A DNA stretch of 64,000 bases. It comes from Embiotoca jacksoni. Taxonomy: Eukaryota; Chordata; Actinopteri; Embiotocidae. The notes under the pieces are model-generated. The model was not told the origin of the DNA, ran no database searches, and worked only from the letters and a program-made list of their open reading frames with translations. This document shows, piece after piece, positions 46,215 through 59,080 of the stretch; position 1 is the stretch's first letter; the number at the start of each line of letters is the position of its first letter. The stretch lies in contig JAKOON010000007.1 of the NCBI GenBank assembly GCA_022577435.1, positions 9,363,926 through 9,427,925 of the forward strand, given 5' to 3'. A program made the position numbers and the translations under genes.

Positions 46215-49117
46215 CAAAGAAGAGAAAAAAAAAAACTTTCAGAGAAAACGCCTGTGATTCTAATTCCTGTCAGCCTCCAAAGCATGCTTCTGTTGGGAAT
46301 AGGAGGAACATCCAATGTTACTTATCCTTCTCCTCCTTGCTTTCCGTTTTCAGCCTCAACTGGAACAACTCATTTCCAAAACAGAGGAAAAAGCAAGCTG
46401 TCATCCTCTGATGACAATTTAAAGTGCTGTCCTAAATTGTGCAGTCTCCACTGGAAATGGCTCACATCATCCGGTCATTTACAACTGCAATTGTCTTCTA
46501 AAGATTTATGCATGACTTTATTTTGCGCGAGTCGTGCTGAACTATTTGAATCTTTTCTTCTGATTTATGTTTCCCATTCTGCACAACAGAGGGCGTCAGG
46601 CCACTCTTCCCTTTTTTTTTTCCTTTTTTTTTTCTCTCAGGATCCCTGTAACCACACATTCCCATATTGTCAGAGCAGATTACAGCCAACGCGAACCAAA
46701 TGACGCTTTAAATATTCAGTGTTTCAAAGAGCTCGCAGATGAAGCAGCTCGTCGTCTGATGCTTGATGAATGACGGACAGCGTGGTGGATTTTCCAACTG
46801 AGGGTTCGCTGGCATCACTCAGATCTGTGGTGTTCCTCATAAGCGCTGAATGAAATATTCAGCAGGTCCTTTGTTTCCATCAAATATTTGCTTCAGTTCC
46901 TCCTCTGCTTTGAGTCAAGAGGGGTGGGGGGGGGGGGGGACTTGGCTGGATGTTTATATTCAGAGAAGACACGGTTGGAAAGTAGGATAGATGACAAAAT
47001 GGGAACAGAGCAGAAAAGAAAGAAAAACGAGAGCACGGTCGAGTGTGTGTACACGGTTACAGTCTTTGCACATGTTTGTGGACACGTGCTTTGATAGTGG
47101 AAGTGCGTGTTATTTTCCCAGTGTGCGCGCTCTGCAACTGTGGGTGCTGCGTAGCTTCAATAGCGTGGTCATATCACCTTTTACATGCTACGGGGGACAC
47201 AGGGATACAAAATGTAATGAATCATAAGTCATATGGAAAAGGCTCTCCGAGGAGGAGACGCCATTCTCCCCCGAAGACTGTAATCAATCCCCAAGCTGAA
47301 TATAATTAACACTTCCATCACTTTTAACTGCTGAGGTAGGAGGAGAAGGGAGAGAGTGGGTGAGTCAATAGAGGTGTTTGTATTCAGTTCACACAAGCCA
47401 CTCGGGTGCTGACAAGGCAAAGAATTGAGACTCAGTTTAGCTGCATTTTCATTTGCACTTTTACAGAAGGAAACGCTCCAGTGTGGGTCATGTGCAAACT
47501 ATCTGTGTCCAGGAATAGTGGCTTGTGGTGGGTGACAGGGCTTCGCGTACATTGGCACCCACAGGCAAGGTGATGCTGTCTGTAAAACATTTATGGCAAA
47601 TGAGACTGTAAACATTTCAACCAATATGAAGAATGAATGGATAAACAGATTTGTGTTGGTGTGTTTCTCACTGTTTTATGTCCTGTGCGAGTCCACCTCC
47701 AGCTAATCGGAGTTTAAAGAGCTCTGTGAAATGTGTCATCTGTGTGTCTACTGGAGAGGGGGTTAGATTGTGGCCGCAAAGTGCTGTTTTTCACATCTTG
47801 ACAGCCGACATAAAGTTAGTGGGCGGCGTGCAGCGGTAAATCTCTTAGTGATTCAGTGTGGGACAGAAAAACAGCAGCCGTGGCCTTGAGGAGAGAAGAC
47901 TGTTGTCATGGAGAGAAACTCAAGATTGCACAGATTCACCAAGACAGGCCCTTGCTCTTTTAGATAGTACAATACTGTTAACGCTGTCAGTCTGTCAGAC
48001 AGAAAAGTAACCAGGCATCTTATTTTGACTCTTGTTTTAGCGCAGATCACAAATTCTTTTTTGAAAATGCTGATTTTCCTCACTCTGTGTTTCCACACAC
48101 AGAGCTTTGGTTCCATTTTTAACATATATTCTCATTAAATTTCTGCCTGCACCCGAGTATGTTTAAATGTTAAGCTCAAGTTAGAAGTTAGATTTACAGG
48201 CACATAAACCCACCTGGTCCTAATCTTTATTAAAACTTAGTATTTCATCCAGCTAAAAACATGTCATACATAGACTTTGTGTGGTGGTTAGTATGCCAAT
48301 AATGATTATAATTATATGCCTGTAATAGCTCAAGTACCACCACAACACCTTTAAATGTTGACTTGATTGTGCTTTGTAGTTAATTACACTCATTTTACAA
48401 ATCATGTTCCTAGTTTGTCTACAGGTTCACATGAAATACTAGCAAGTTGTTCATAAAACAGAAGAATTGTAATGAGCAGAAGTAACTAACAAGATGATTT
48501 GTGTTCCTTGTCACCAAAGTTAATCGTTTAATTTTATAAATGGCCATTGTCGCTATAAATATTGTTGCGTTATCTCCCTTCCTTATGCAGAGGATAGTCT
48601 GGTGTATCCTATGTCTCCAACCGCATACTTATGTAGGCTACTTAAACTTACAGTACATATGAGTGCCCACAGGACCTTCTTAAATCACAAACTGTATGGC
48701 ACACAGTACACGTCTTACCCTTAGCAGTAACCATTATGGGTATGTAATGGAAAGTTATGGACTACCAACCTATTTGTAGGTGGTGCATTCAAATGTTATG
48801 GTTATGCAGAGCAACCACTATTGGGTGAGAAAAACCGCATCACTGAATGTGCGCCGCTTGTTATTTTTCCTGGGAATGTTGCCACAGACACCCATAATAG
48901 GCTACGCCCACCTCTGTTAAAGTGTAGCACAGCAGCTTTCTTGGGCTTTTCAGTGGGACCTGTGAGATCAGACATGGTCAGACATGAGGAGTCATGTTTC
49001 TGCCCAGTGTAAATCCAATATTTCACTCTCTTTTAACTGGGTTTTTGGTCGACACCAACTCCTGAGGGAAATATCCTCCTCCTTAGCTGCTACATATTCC
49101 ACTTGTTTACCATGTAG

Positions 49118-49850
49118 CATTTGTGGAATATAACTGAGTGCACTTAATTATGAACTTTCTTAAGTTCAATTTTGAGTTTGTACTTTACTTGCGTCTTTTA
49201 TTTTACGAAAGATTTTTTAATCTTGTGTATATACAAGTAGAAAGACAGTTCGTTGATATATTTATTAATTGATTTAAAAAGCATTAAAACAAACTGTTTT
49301 AATAATCATATACTTTAACCTACAACATACTAAGATTTTATAATTCTGCCTTTGTTGCCTTTCCTTTCAATAATTTTAGTAGTTTTAATTGAATGTTAAT
49401 AATTTGGAGGTTTGGACGATTGATTTAATAAAACAAGTATATGTGATAGTTTATCTTTGGGGATTGAATATGTGTGATGACACTTATAACTACAATCAAA
49501 CAATCAATTAACTCATTGAGAAAATAATCAGCAGATTGTTTATGAAAAAATTATCATTAGTTGCAGCCCTATACAGAATTGTTGAAAAATAGCCTCAAAT
49601 GATCCAACTTCAACACTAAATACTTAATACTCACTTGACACTCGTATCATTCAAAACTTTTACTTTTAATATTTTAGGTACATTTTCATGGTCATACTTG
49701 AATTTTCTGAGCTGAAACTAATGATTTATTTCTGCCTTCAGCACAATACATGGGTTAAGTGAGTGAATATCAAAACTGTTTTAAAATATTTTCTTTGATT
49801 GACTAACTAATGAATCAGCTAATAATTTCAGCTGTATACCAAAGAAATAG
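49118..49850. mobile_element. composite of decayed teleost elements
   Basis: 49118-49210 resembles, in reverse, the ACTTAAGTA/ACTTTACTTGAGTATTT repeat also seen at 35680-36290. 49498-49572 (CAATCAATTAACTCATTGAG, then AATAATCAGCAGATT, TTAGTTGCAGCCCTAT) is the end of a different element known for its TTGCAGCCCTA terminus. A second TGAAACTAATGATTTATTTC ... AATCAGCTAATAATTTCAGC segment follows at about 49715-49830. The pieces look nested and strongly diverged. Recognition is from memory. Confidence 0.5.
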
Positions 49851-52800
49851 TTCAGCTGAATATGTTTAATTTGAATTATAACATTAATCCAAGTGAAATT
49901 CTTTTCACTTCCATTCTACTGTTTTGTAGCAGAAACATTAGAGATGGACATATAAAATATTTAAAAAAATAATAAAGTAATTTTTTTTTTTTTTAAATTT
50001 GGGTGAAATGATCCTTTCAGCGTCGATACTGTGACGTACTTGAGGCAACCGATAGACTCTAGAGGCAAAATGACTCTGGCAGTGTTTGCTCACCTGGTTC
50101 ACATCGATTAAAGTCGAGCCTGGTTGCACAGCTCGGTTTGTAGTCTGTGTTGGAGCTTCTGACACGTGTTTGGCTTTGTCAGAGGGAAAGCGACGTGTCA
50201 TTGACTCTTTGCAGCAGGAATTGGCTGATCTCAGTGGTATTCCACCTCATTCCCATGTCTGACAAGATCGTTGAGGTCTTCTCCTTCGCTCCTCACCTCA
50301 GTAAATCAATCTGTTTGTTCCGATGACTCAGGCGTCACCCAGCCTGTTAGTGGCTACGTGCAGTTTTCACTCCTCTCTTTGTACTCTGAGGTCTCTGCTC
50401 ACTTACTATCTCATTTCATTCACTTGCGCTCTCTTTTCTTCCCTCCGTTCTTCTCTGCTCTCGTCGCCTCCTCTCCTCTCCTCTCCTCTGTGCGGTCACC
50501 ACGAGAGTTTCCATCCAACCTTCGTCTAATAAGACCAGACAGCGACTGACCTGCCAATTTATTATTCACTGCCTGTTCACCACCGTCTTTGCTTGTCAAC
50601 ACCTTCTCTGTCTGCTGTCGAATGCTCTCTACCTTTAAACTCTCGAGTCTAACTTAATGTTTTCTTTTACCCCTTTCCCCTCCATTCATTCATCCGGGCT
50701 GCCATCTCAATCCTGTAAAAGGTCTGTTGTGTAATGGTTAATAAATGAGGGGAAAGAGGTTGGCTGGAACTCAGAATGATCCACAGCACCCTAGACAGGA
50801 ATGAGCAGCAGCACAGACGATGTCAGGCTTAATGTTTTGGAAGAGATTGGTGCTCAGCCTAATGTGATGAACCTGTTGCTGTTAGTGTTATTGCACTCCA
50901 AGTCTACGGGGCTGTTTTAATTTCCTTGCTTGAACCACAGAGAGGTTAACGCCTCAATTACTTTGTGTGTTCATTATGAATTCAATTCCTAAAAAATTAT
51001 ACAGCCGATAATTTAGTTGCTATGTGACAAAATATCAGCAGCTGAACGCAAAAATAATATTTCAAACAATAATAGCATCAATTGTTTGAAAAAGTGGCTT
51101 CAGAACAAAATTATTTTACATTTGAGGGTGGAAGCCCTTTTTCCTTTGTGGGAATTATGACTGACACAAACAGATCAGGGTGGTTGGATGGGTTAAGAAA
51201 AGTTGAAGCCGAGTAGCCCAGCCGACCCACTTGTGGCAAAATTTTGTTTCTTCTGATTGCGACGTAATGTCGAATGACTAAATGCCTTTTCTGGGCCCGT
51301 ATAGACCTACCATTGGTTGTTATGCTGCTCGAGGGTTAGGGATCTTGCCTGGGGGTAAAGTGCTTCACCGGACCTAACAGCAAGTAGGGAGTGTAAAGTG
51401 GATATGGTGCTATTGACTGGTCCAACCTGTCAATAGTGGTCCATTAGCCTGACTAAAGTTACAGATTTTTCTTGGGTTGATAATTGTTGGAAACATTTGG
51501 GATAATATAAGTTCAGTCGAGTATTGCTGCCACGCCAGAAAAAGAAAAATCAGATTACAATAAATTGACCTTGTTAAAACAGTATTCTATTTATCTTGAT
51601 ATAATGGGAACATTTTAAGTTAAAACGTGACAAGTTGATCTCAGGCAGAGGTGACATGTCCCTCCGGTTGATCAAGAAGAGATGACGTTACCTCCAGAGT
51701 GTCAGACTCTTTCTTCCTTCTGTTCAGCCTCATGCATTTTTAAAATCCTTATTAGTGAAGGCTACATATACTTATTACAATATCATATAACAGTAAACTC
51801 ATGTAAATGAGTCATATTCCTGTTTATCAGTGCTGTTCAACGTCTCAATCATCATGGCTTTCACATCATAACAATCTAAGTTATATTATTGTTATAACAA
51901 GAAAAGTTTCTCATTGTAATGTGTTCAGTTTGTATGTTGTAAAAATGTAAAAAATATGTTGTTTGTATGTGAAAATATCTGGCTATAGTGTAAAATATAT
52001 CTTGTCATAACAACAACATGTTCACATTATAAAGCGATACTGAACTGTTTTTATTTTTCTGGTGTGGCAGCAGTAGGCTCCCATATATAAATACAGAGTT
52101 CAATAAAACATGTAAGATACGGTTGGTCTAGTGGTTTCTGGACATTTTAGTGGGGAAAACTTCCATATTATCTCTTTAACAGATTTTTTTGTTTTCTCGT
52201 TTAAAAAAAAAAAAAAATCGAACCATGAGATTGATTTAGAAAAGTATATTAAGTGTTTCAGGCCTTTCATCTGTATAGGCTTTAAAGTAGAGATTGACCT
52301 GGGAGAAAGCGGTTCACGGAACAATATGACCACGCGGTCTGTCCAGTCAGCCTTCAGGACCTTTTGATCACAGAACTAAATCTCCCTCAGCACGTTGCAA
52401 CCAGATTGGTTTGTCAAATGCTATTTTCATTGTAAAGAATGAATTCTCAGTTGTGACCATTATTTTTTGTTCTATTTGCTCAGTAATTGCATTCTGTTTT
52501 CTTCAGATAAATTCGCTCTCTGTTGTTTGAAAACTTGGTATTTAGAAAATGTCAGCTTTGCAGAGACTGATCAAAACAGACGTTTCCTACTTTGGGGTTT
52601 TTCAGTTCATCCGGTGGGGTTTTGGAAGTGTTTGATCAACCGAAGGCTTTCTCTGCGCTGATAAATGTGTATGTAACCCCTCCACTGAAGTTAAACATCA
52701 TCACTACAGCAAATCACGCTCCCTTATCTTGGCTATTCAGCCGGGCTTTCAGAATTTAATCAGCACGTCTGTTGTGTGTATTCAAAGACCTGCTTCTCTC

Positions 52801-52997
52801 CGTTGATATATTGCCACTCTTACTCACTGTAGATGTTTGTGCGTGCCTGTATGTGTGCATAAACACGTGTGCTTGTGTGTGAAATGTGTTTGATTAGAAA
52901 CTGCTGTCAAATCTGTCTTTTTCTGCAGAGCTAAAAGGAGAAAGATGGGGTGTGTGTGTGTAGCGTGAGCTCTTGCACAGCCAAAAGATGAAAACAC

Positions 52998-53002
52998 ACT
53001 CT

Positions 53003-53036
<34 letters not shown>

Positions 53037-53039
53037 CAC
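52998..53039. repeat. (CA)n microsatellite
   Basis: CA run with one CG interruption, about 21 units. Confidence 0.92.
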
Positions 53040-53164
53040 TCCTGCCCTGCAGTGCTCATTTCGCTCACTTTCTTTGTCTCTCTGTCCCTTTTCTTCATTT
53101 CCTCTCTGTCTCTTGCACCGCCTCTGTCTCTTTCTCTTGTTTTGACTCTGCATTGATCCTCACC

Positions 53165-53335
53165 GTACGGGCTGCTGCAGCCAGTAGCTTTTAATGAATG
53201 CCATGGCCTTAATGGCTTTATCATTGGCCTTGATGGCCTCCGCTCAACCACAGCGATGGCTTGGCTGTAAATTGTTTTCTTAACTAAAGCCATGTAAGGA
53301 ATTTCAATGGGCTTTGCCATCAATAGCATGAGTGC
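53165..53335. promoter_or_regulatory. candidate non-coding element in the kcnip1 intron
   Basis: A balanced-composition block flanked by simple repeats, with two near copies of ATGGCCTTAATGGC / TTGGCCTTGATGGC and a CAGCAGGGTGT region nearby. It reads like a conserved enhancer, but this is an impression from composition and motif spacing. Confidence 0.2.
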
Positions 53336-53449
53336 AGCTCGCCAATCTCAACAGCAGGGTGTTACACAAAGGGCAGCGAGGGGTTAAGCATGACTGACAG
53401 CAGGGTACATGTCTGAGATGGACTGGCATCATTCCCCCGTTTGTATTGT

Positions 53450-53490
53450 TGTTGTGTGTGTGTGTGTGGGTGTGGGTGTGTGTGTGGGTG
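53450..53490. repeat. (GT)n microsatellite with GGGTG interruptions
   Basis: GT run broken by GTGGGTGTGGGTG. Confidence 0.9.
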
Positions 53491-53637
53491 ACGGATTCAT
53501 CAGCAGACTTGAAAGCAAAAACATGTCTGATACAACGTGTTGATGTGGGTGTTGACATATGCGAGGCTGCGTTTCTGCAAATGTAGTGGTGTCAGATGAA
53601 CAGGGATTTTGTCCGTAACCCGCTCGCTCACAGAATA

Positions 53638-53638
53638 A

Positions 53639-53714
<76 letters not shown>
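53638..53714. repeat. (CA)n microsatellite
   Basis: About 38 pure CA units. Confidence 0.95.
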
Positions 53715-53715
<1 letters not shown>

Positions 53716-53977
53716 ACCTGTCAGACTTGTGCATGTCGAGATAAAGCAGCAAATACACTCTCCGCAGTCACACTTTGCCTGCTGAATAGCAAAGGGGAAG
53801 ACGGATCAGTCTTGCCCTCCGTTATCTCCACTCACCTCTTGCACTCTCTCTATCGCTCCCTTTCACCCTCTCTCCTCCTCACTTTGCCTTCCCTGCCGTT
53901 TGAGAATCCTCCTAATTTGTTTCTGTCTCTTCTTTCTCCTGTCCTCTCCCTTCTCGTCATTTCATCGCTTCCTCATC

Positions 53978-54009
<32 letters not shown>
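53978..54009. repeat. (CT)n microsatellite within a pyrimidine-rich block
   Basis: CT run inside a T/C-rich tract spanning about 53850-54110, which also has a C run at 54060-54071. A complementary GA-rich run follows at 54258-54290. Confidence 0.9.
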
Positions 54010-54388
54010 GTTGCCCTCCTTTGAGTTTTGTCCTCTTCTCTCTCATGCACACACTCTCACCCCCCCCCCCACGCCACCATCTCCCCTCTCTCTGTCTTCT
54101 TCCGTGCAACAGTGTGCAATACCTCGTTCCACGCCAGACAGACAAAGAGACAGAGCGACCGAGACGAATAGCAGAGGAAGCGGAAGCAGAGAGGCAGATA
54201 GACACATAAAGAGGCACAGAGGAATTGATGGGATGACAGTCTGGTGGCGGGGGACACACACAGAGAGAGAGAGAGAGAGGGAGGAAGAAGGAGGGAGAAG
54301 GCGATAAAAGGGATGTAAAATAGGCAGCTCCAGTGACAGCGTAGACAAAGGTAGCCTCAGAGTGCATGTGTGCCGTTTATTTCATTCA

Positions 54389-54389
54389 C

Positions 54390-54421
<32 letters not shown>

Positions 54422-54457
54422 TCTCTCAGTCCCTCGCTGACTCTCTCTCATACCCAC

Positions 54458-54495
<38 letters not shown>

Positions 54496-54527
54496 ACTCA
54501 CTCTCTCTCTCTTTCTCACTCACTCTG

Positions 54528-54562
<35 letters not shown>
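54389..54562. repeat. compound (CA)n-(CT)n-(CA)n microsatellite upstream of kcnip1 exon B
   Basis: CA, then CT with CACT/CTCG interruptions, then CA again, ending 190 bases before the exon-B ATG. It would fall in the promoter or 5'UTR of the exon-B transcript. Confidence 0.92.
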
Positions 54563-54564
<2 letters not shown>

Positions 54565-54750
54565 CGAGCAGAAGCAGCAGAGCTGTGTGGGTGTGAGGCA
54601 GCATGAGATCTGATATCTGTACTTCCGCACATACAGACGACTGATGGACTAACTTAATCACAAATTACACACACCTAACTGAATGCACACTCACTCGCAC
54701 ACCTCGATTAAACAAATACACACTCAACCTTTCTGCAGCCAGAAGTCAAC

Positions 54751-54808
54751 ATGGGTCTTGTGATGGGAACCTTTTCCATGCAAACCAAGCAAGTGTCCTA
54801 CCACAAAG
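54751..54808 (+). CDS. kcnip1: Kv channel-interacting protein 1, alternative first coding exon B
   Basis: ATG in a strong context (CAACATGG) opens MGLVMGTFSMQTKQVSYHK and breaks a codon in phase 1 at donor GTAAGA (54809). KCNIP1 proteins start MGAVMGTFSS-LQTKQ; the match identifies the gene. Gly2 with the GLVMGTFS pattern is the N-myristoylation signal by which KChIP1 attaches to vesicles carrying Kv4 channels. An acceptor-like CCTTTCTGCAG just upstream (ending about 54738) suggests a preceding non-coding exon. The downstream exons (four EF-hands, Kv4 binding) lie beyond position 64,000, so the gene is partial here. Confidence 0.85.
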
Positions 54809-55277
54809 GTAAGAAATGATATTTTTTAAATTTGTGCCTCAAACACACTCAGGATGGATGTGTGTTTTTGTCGAATGTGGCTGTCATATGAGAGCAGCAC
54901 CTGTCATGTTACATGTTTGTGCTTTAATGTTGGACTCGTGTATGTTTGCTCTCAGAGCCATGAATATTGCACAAGAAGTGCATTATGGGAATGAGCTGAA
55001 CGCATACTGAGCAGCGATGTAAAGTTGGCCCAAAAAATATCATATATTGATGGCTTATGATGCAATCTCCAGGCCACCAGTCCTCTGTTTGAACTGTGGA
55101 TTTAGGGTTATACGTGTGTGTGTGCGCGTGTGAGCGTATGTGCGTGCGCGCGTGCGCAGCCGTGCCATTGGGCATGTCTATAATAGGTGATGGTATTTAC
55201 CCCTGTCTGCTCTCCAAGCCAGCCCGCTTCTGCGCTGCTGCTCTTTGACAGGCGCTGACACTTGGCACATGCACACT

Positions 55278-55279
<2 letters not shown>

Positions 55280-55330
<51 letters not shown>
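55280..55330. repeat. (GT)n microsatellite
   Basis: About 25 pure GT units. Confidence 0.95.
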
Positions 55331-55331
<1 letters not shown>

Positions 55332-55595
55332 CTTAGTCATACTTTAGTGTGAACAGCTTTGTCCATGAAACTATGTATGCTCATCGTGAACTGCTGAGAT
55401 GCAGGAGTGTGTAAGGGGCTGTACGTTTTGTGTGTGGCGGTTGTGGTTGCGTGTATATGTGCTGTAAATCAGGGTGATGTAATTCCGTCAGCCTTCGGCC
55501 ATGGTCTGTCCCGCATCTGTTGACCTTAAACCTAATGGTTATCACCGACAGACACGGAGCTGCATCATATACACACACAAAGACACAAAGACACA

Positions 55596-55671
<76 letters not shown>
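55596..55671. repeat. (CA)n microsatellite
   Basis: About 36 CA units with one CG near the start. Confidence 0.95.
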
Positions 55672-55672
<1 letters not shown>

Positions 55673-57509
55673 TAGAGACAGAAAACAGGAGCCAGTTAAT
55701 TTGTCATTGTGGATAAAATTAAGAAATGTATAATTGGACCATTAACCAGAGTGAGATCATATAAATTCTGCTCCATGTTCCATATGCTGTGACAAAAACT
55801 GTGGAGCGATGTCAGTGATGCAAATTATGTGCTGCGAATGTTGTGCAAGTCCCTCAGGAAAATGCCTCTCAGCTGTCTGTATTTTATGAGCTAGACCCGT
55901 CAAACAGTGCAGTCAGAACTCACTGAGTGTTTGAAATAGCTGTAAAAACTATTCAGAGACCCCCTATCAATGTGCTCCTGAATAACAAACATATAAAGCA
56001 TCCTGCGTGGGTCGTTTATTTTAATTCCTGACCCACGCCTCATTTCATTGCGTGGCAACCGCTCTCAGCAGATACTTCAGATGTGCTGAGCAGAAACTTG
56101 AGGCTCCTTTTTTTTTTTTTTTTACCGTGGATGTTTTCTTAAATATGAAACCTTCAGGTTTCAGATTACAGAAACAACTCACACGTGCCTGAAACTCAGC
56201 CGTGTTGTGTTCTCCTGTTTCAAGCACAACCCATTTTGCTAGTGAGGGAAGACAACAATGCGTACGCAGCAGCTGGGATGTTTCTTTTTAGCCACTTTTG
56301 TGCAATTAAAAACTCTCCCCTACTTAGTATAACCTCTAAAAAGAAGCCACTTTAAAGTTTGCACTGTTAGGGTGCGAGGAAGGAGCAAAAGAAGAGTAAA
56401 AGTGGGAGAGACATTTTTTTTTAAAGTTGAGAGAGGAGGCGAGATTTCTCCTCAGGGGGCTGCAATGTGTGTGTCAGTGAATGTGTGTGTGTGTGTGTGT
56501 GTGTTTCGCCATCTGCTGCAGTGTTATAAAAAGTGGCCTCATGAAAGCAAGGCAGGATTTATTTTGCATGGAAGGTTGGCCCATCCTTGATCACAACCCA
56601 ACATGAGGCAACAAACAGCTGAGAAGAACCCGAAGTAAACTTCCCGAGGATTCAGAACATTGACTGAAGATTATTTTTTTTTTAGCATAAAGCCATACTC
56701 AGTGTGATTTAAATCAGTCTTCAATCTGATGACTTAAACTTGCAGTGTGGAACTTTTTTCTCATCCTTCTGCTAGTGAGAATAACTGCAAAAACCCTGTT
56801 GACGTGTATTTATGTCGTAGGTTGAACCACAGCCTTCTCTGTCACTACTGTTGTGAACGTAAAACGGTGGATAAATGAAGTGAACGGCATCACAGCCCCG
56901 AGAAACTACTTGTTTCAATAACAGAATTTGATGCATTTAATCTGATAATGTTCTGATAATGATTGAATATTTTTTTTCAATTACAAGTTAACATCGGGCT
57001 GAACCAGAAGTTTGGCAGCATCAGCCAGCGGTGGTCTCTGATGCGTATGCTCTGCTCATAGGGGATGCCCAGTTGGCCTTCAAACAGTGAGCGTGAGAAA
57101 CTCACACCAGACAACAGATGTAAAATCTCATTATCCTGTGAAACACAGAGACATTTGAATGGAGTTGATAGGTTTGATCATTATTGTGTAAACTCATTCG
57201 TAACGGATGTTCCTTTATTTTTAAATCACAAAAACTTGCAGTTTGATGACTCGACTTCCATCAGAATTTACCCTCGCCATCGCTGAGTGACTCCAAGAAA
57301 TTAAAACTTATGTTGAACTTTTTTTTTTTTTTTTCTTGCTAACAACAGATTTATTTTGAACAAGGCAGTTTAGACAAGCTGGCAGACAGCAGTTGGTACT
57401 TGTGAATATCACAATTAGTTGTCAAGACAATGCTTTGGTTACCAGCAAAAATTTTACTCTTACTGCGTTTTAACATTTTAACTTCATTGATGAAGAGTGA
57501 AAAATAACT

Positions 57510-57600
57510 TTTTTCAGACTCAAGACACAAAGTTCAGCACTTGACTCAAGACATGATGTCAGTTCAAGACTTAATAACTATAACTTGAGACTCAATTGGT
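57510..57600. repeat. ACTCAAGAC / ACTTGAGAC type repeat fragment
   Basis: Repeated short motifs (GACTCAAGACAC, TTGACTCAAGACAT, TTCAAGACTT, AACTTGAGACTC) resemble, from memory, a fish repeat made of ACTTGAGACTTG units. Only a short, diverged piece is present. Confidence 0.4.
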
Positions 57601-58384
57601 TGTCTTGGATAATCACATTTATTGTTGGTTTATAATCATTCACTACCTTTTCTAATGTGAGAAATCAATTCACACTGAACATTTCATTTAGTCAGTTAAT
57701 GATTTTTAGGTACAGTGCTTGTTGTGTCCTTTTTTTTGTCGTTTTGTAAGATGTTATTTTTGGGCAATAGTACGTGGTAATACATTAACTATTTTTTAGC
57801 TCATGAAGTCTTTTTATACTTTGGCTGACCTAGAAGACAGCATTTTGTTCACTGTAAACTGCAAACAAGTACAATAAGTTGCAAGAGCTCTTTTAGAATA
57901 CAGGTAGTTTAAGATAAATCGGAAGTTCGCAAAATAACTAATACGACAGAAAAGAATCAAAAGTATATTATAGAGATTAGAGATTATAGATTATATTTAA
58001 AGAAGATTCATGTTTGACTTGTGTGTGGAGTTTTCCTCTTTGATGAATGTTGGGAATTTTAGCCTTATGTTGAGCCACACAGGAGACATGGAAAGAAAGA
58101 GTTGGAAGAAATGCAACAACGTTAAGATTGTATGGTGTGCATCCAAATCACTAGGCCACCATGCTTTCCTTGTAATCATGGCAATAATTTTATCTCTTAG
58201 GCTCAATATTTATTGAAATACAAACAATTGAGTAGGAACAAAAAAAAAAAATCCCTTGTGGATTTATGTATTAACGTAATGATAAAAGGTCACAAGTAGA
58301 CAATGCTTTATTTTTAGGGTATAAAGTCTAGTCATTTACTTCACAGTGACAATCATTTAACCCTTATTCATTCACTGCTATCCC

Positions 58385-58600
58385 ACAGGTGTGGCTTCAG
58401 ACTGTAGAGCAGCTTGGATATTAATAGCAGGGTTAGTGGTTTGATCCCCAGCTCCTCCCACTCTGTTTTGAAGTACCCTTGAGCAAGACATTAAACCCAG
58501 ACGCTTCCCACGGCTAGTTCTGTGCCGTGGTTTATGAAAGTCACATTGTAAAGCACTTTGGTATAAAGGAACTCCATTCACAGCCCTGCTTACAGCATTT
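58385..58600 (+). mobile_element. decayed SINE-like repeat
   Basis: GGTTAGTGGTTTGATCCCCA, then CTCCTCCC, TGAAGTACCCTTGAGCAAGA, CATTAAACCCAGA and AAGCACTTTGGTATAAAGGA are landmarks of the fish repeat that reads GGTTCGATCCC ... CTTGAGCAAGACACT ... GCTTTGGATAAAAG. The first part resembles a tRNA-derived B box (GGTTTGATCCC). Confidence 0.6.
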
Positions 58601-59030
58601 TACTGTGATGAATTGACTGAGCTGAATTCAACAGAGCTGCTAAACTCCACAACTGAAGTAGGTGTTTTTGTTTTTGCTGTGGGTCACTAACTGAAGCCAA
58701 ACTGATGCAGTGGCCTTCATAAAGTCATAAGTTCTCCGTGGGAAGCTAGAAGGCAGAGCTATTAGCCAGCGGCCCCTCCTGCTCATATTGCCATAGGTTG
58801 GTGGCGTGAAGGCATTTATCTGTATGTGTCTCTCTTCACCTGGGGCTAAAAAAGAGAAATTTATCTACTGTCTCTGTGCACAAACTACTCCGCTCCTCTG
58901 AAATATTTCCCAGCGGTTATAAACTACAAAACCTGCAGCTTGCCGACACATTCATCTCCCTGTCCGTTGGCTCCATTTGTTTCTGCCTCTACTTTCATTT
59001 CTCAGTACCCTCTCGCTTTGTCAAGTGAAT

Positions 59031-59034
<4 letters not shown>

Positions 59035-59078
<44 letters not shown>
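59035..59078. repeat. (CT)n microsatellite
   Basis: About 20 CT units in a pyrimidine-rich neighbourhood. Confidence 0.92.

Positions 59079-59080
<2 letters not shown>

Larger units (their letters stand above)
41712..54750 (+). other. kcnip1 intron between alternative first exons A and B
   Basis: 13 kb with no further coding exon recognised. It contains numerous CA/TG arrays, decayed interspersed repeats (45220-45365, 49118-49850), pyrimidine-rich blocks (53850-54110) and possible conserved non-coding stretches. Transcription from exon A must cross exon B and skip it. The segment just before 54750 must include the promoter and 5'UTR of the exon-B isoform. Confidence 0.6.

Noticed and set aside
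41712..54750. A nested KCNMB1-like gene, which I recall as located within human KCNIP1.
   Set aside because: No two-membrane-segment channel subunit exon was recognised on either strand of this intron.
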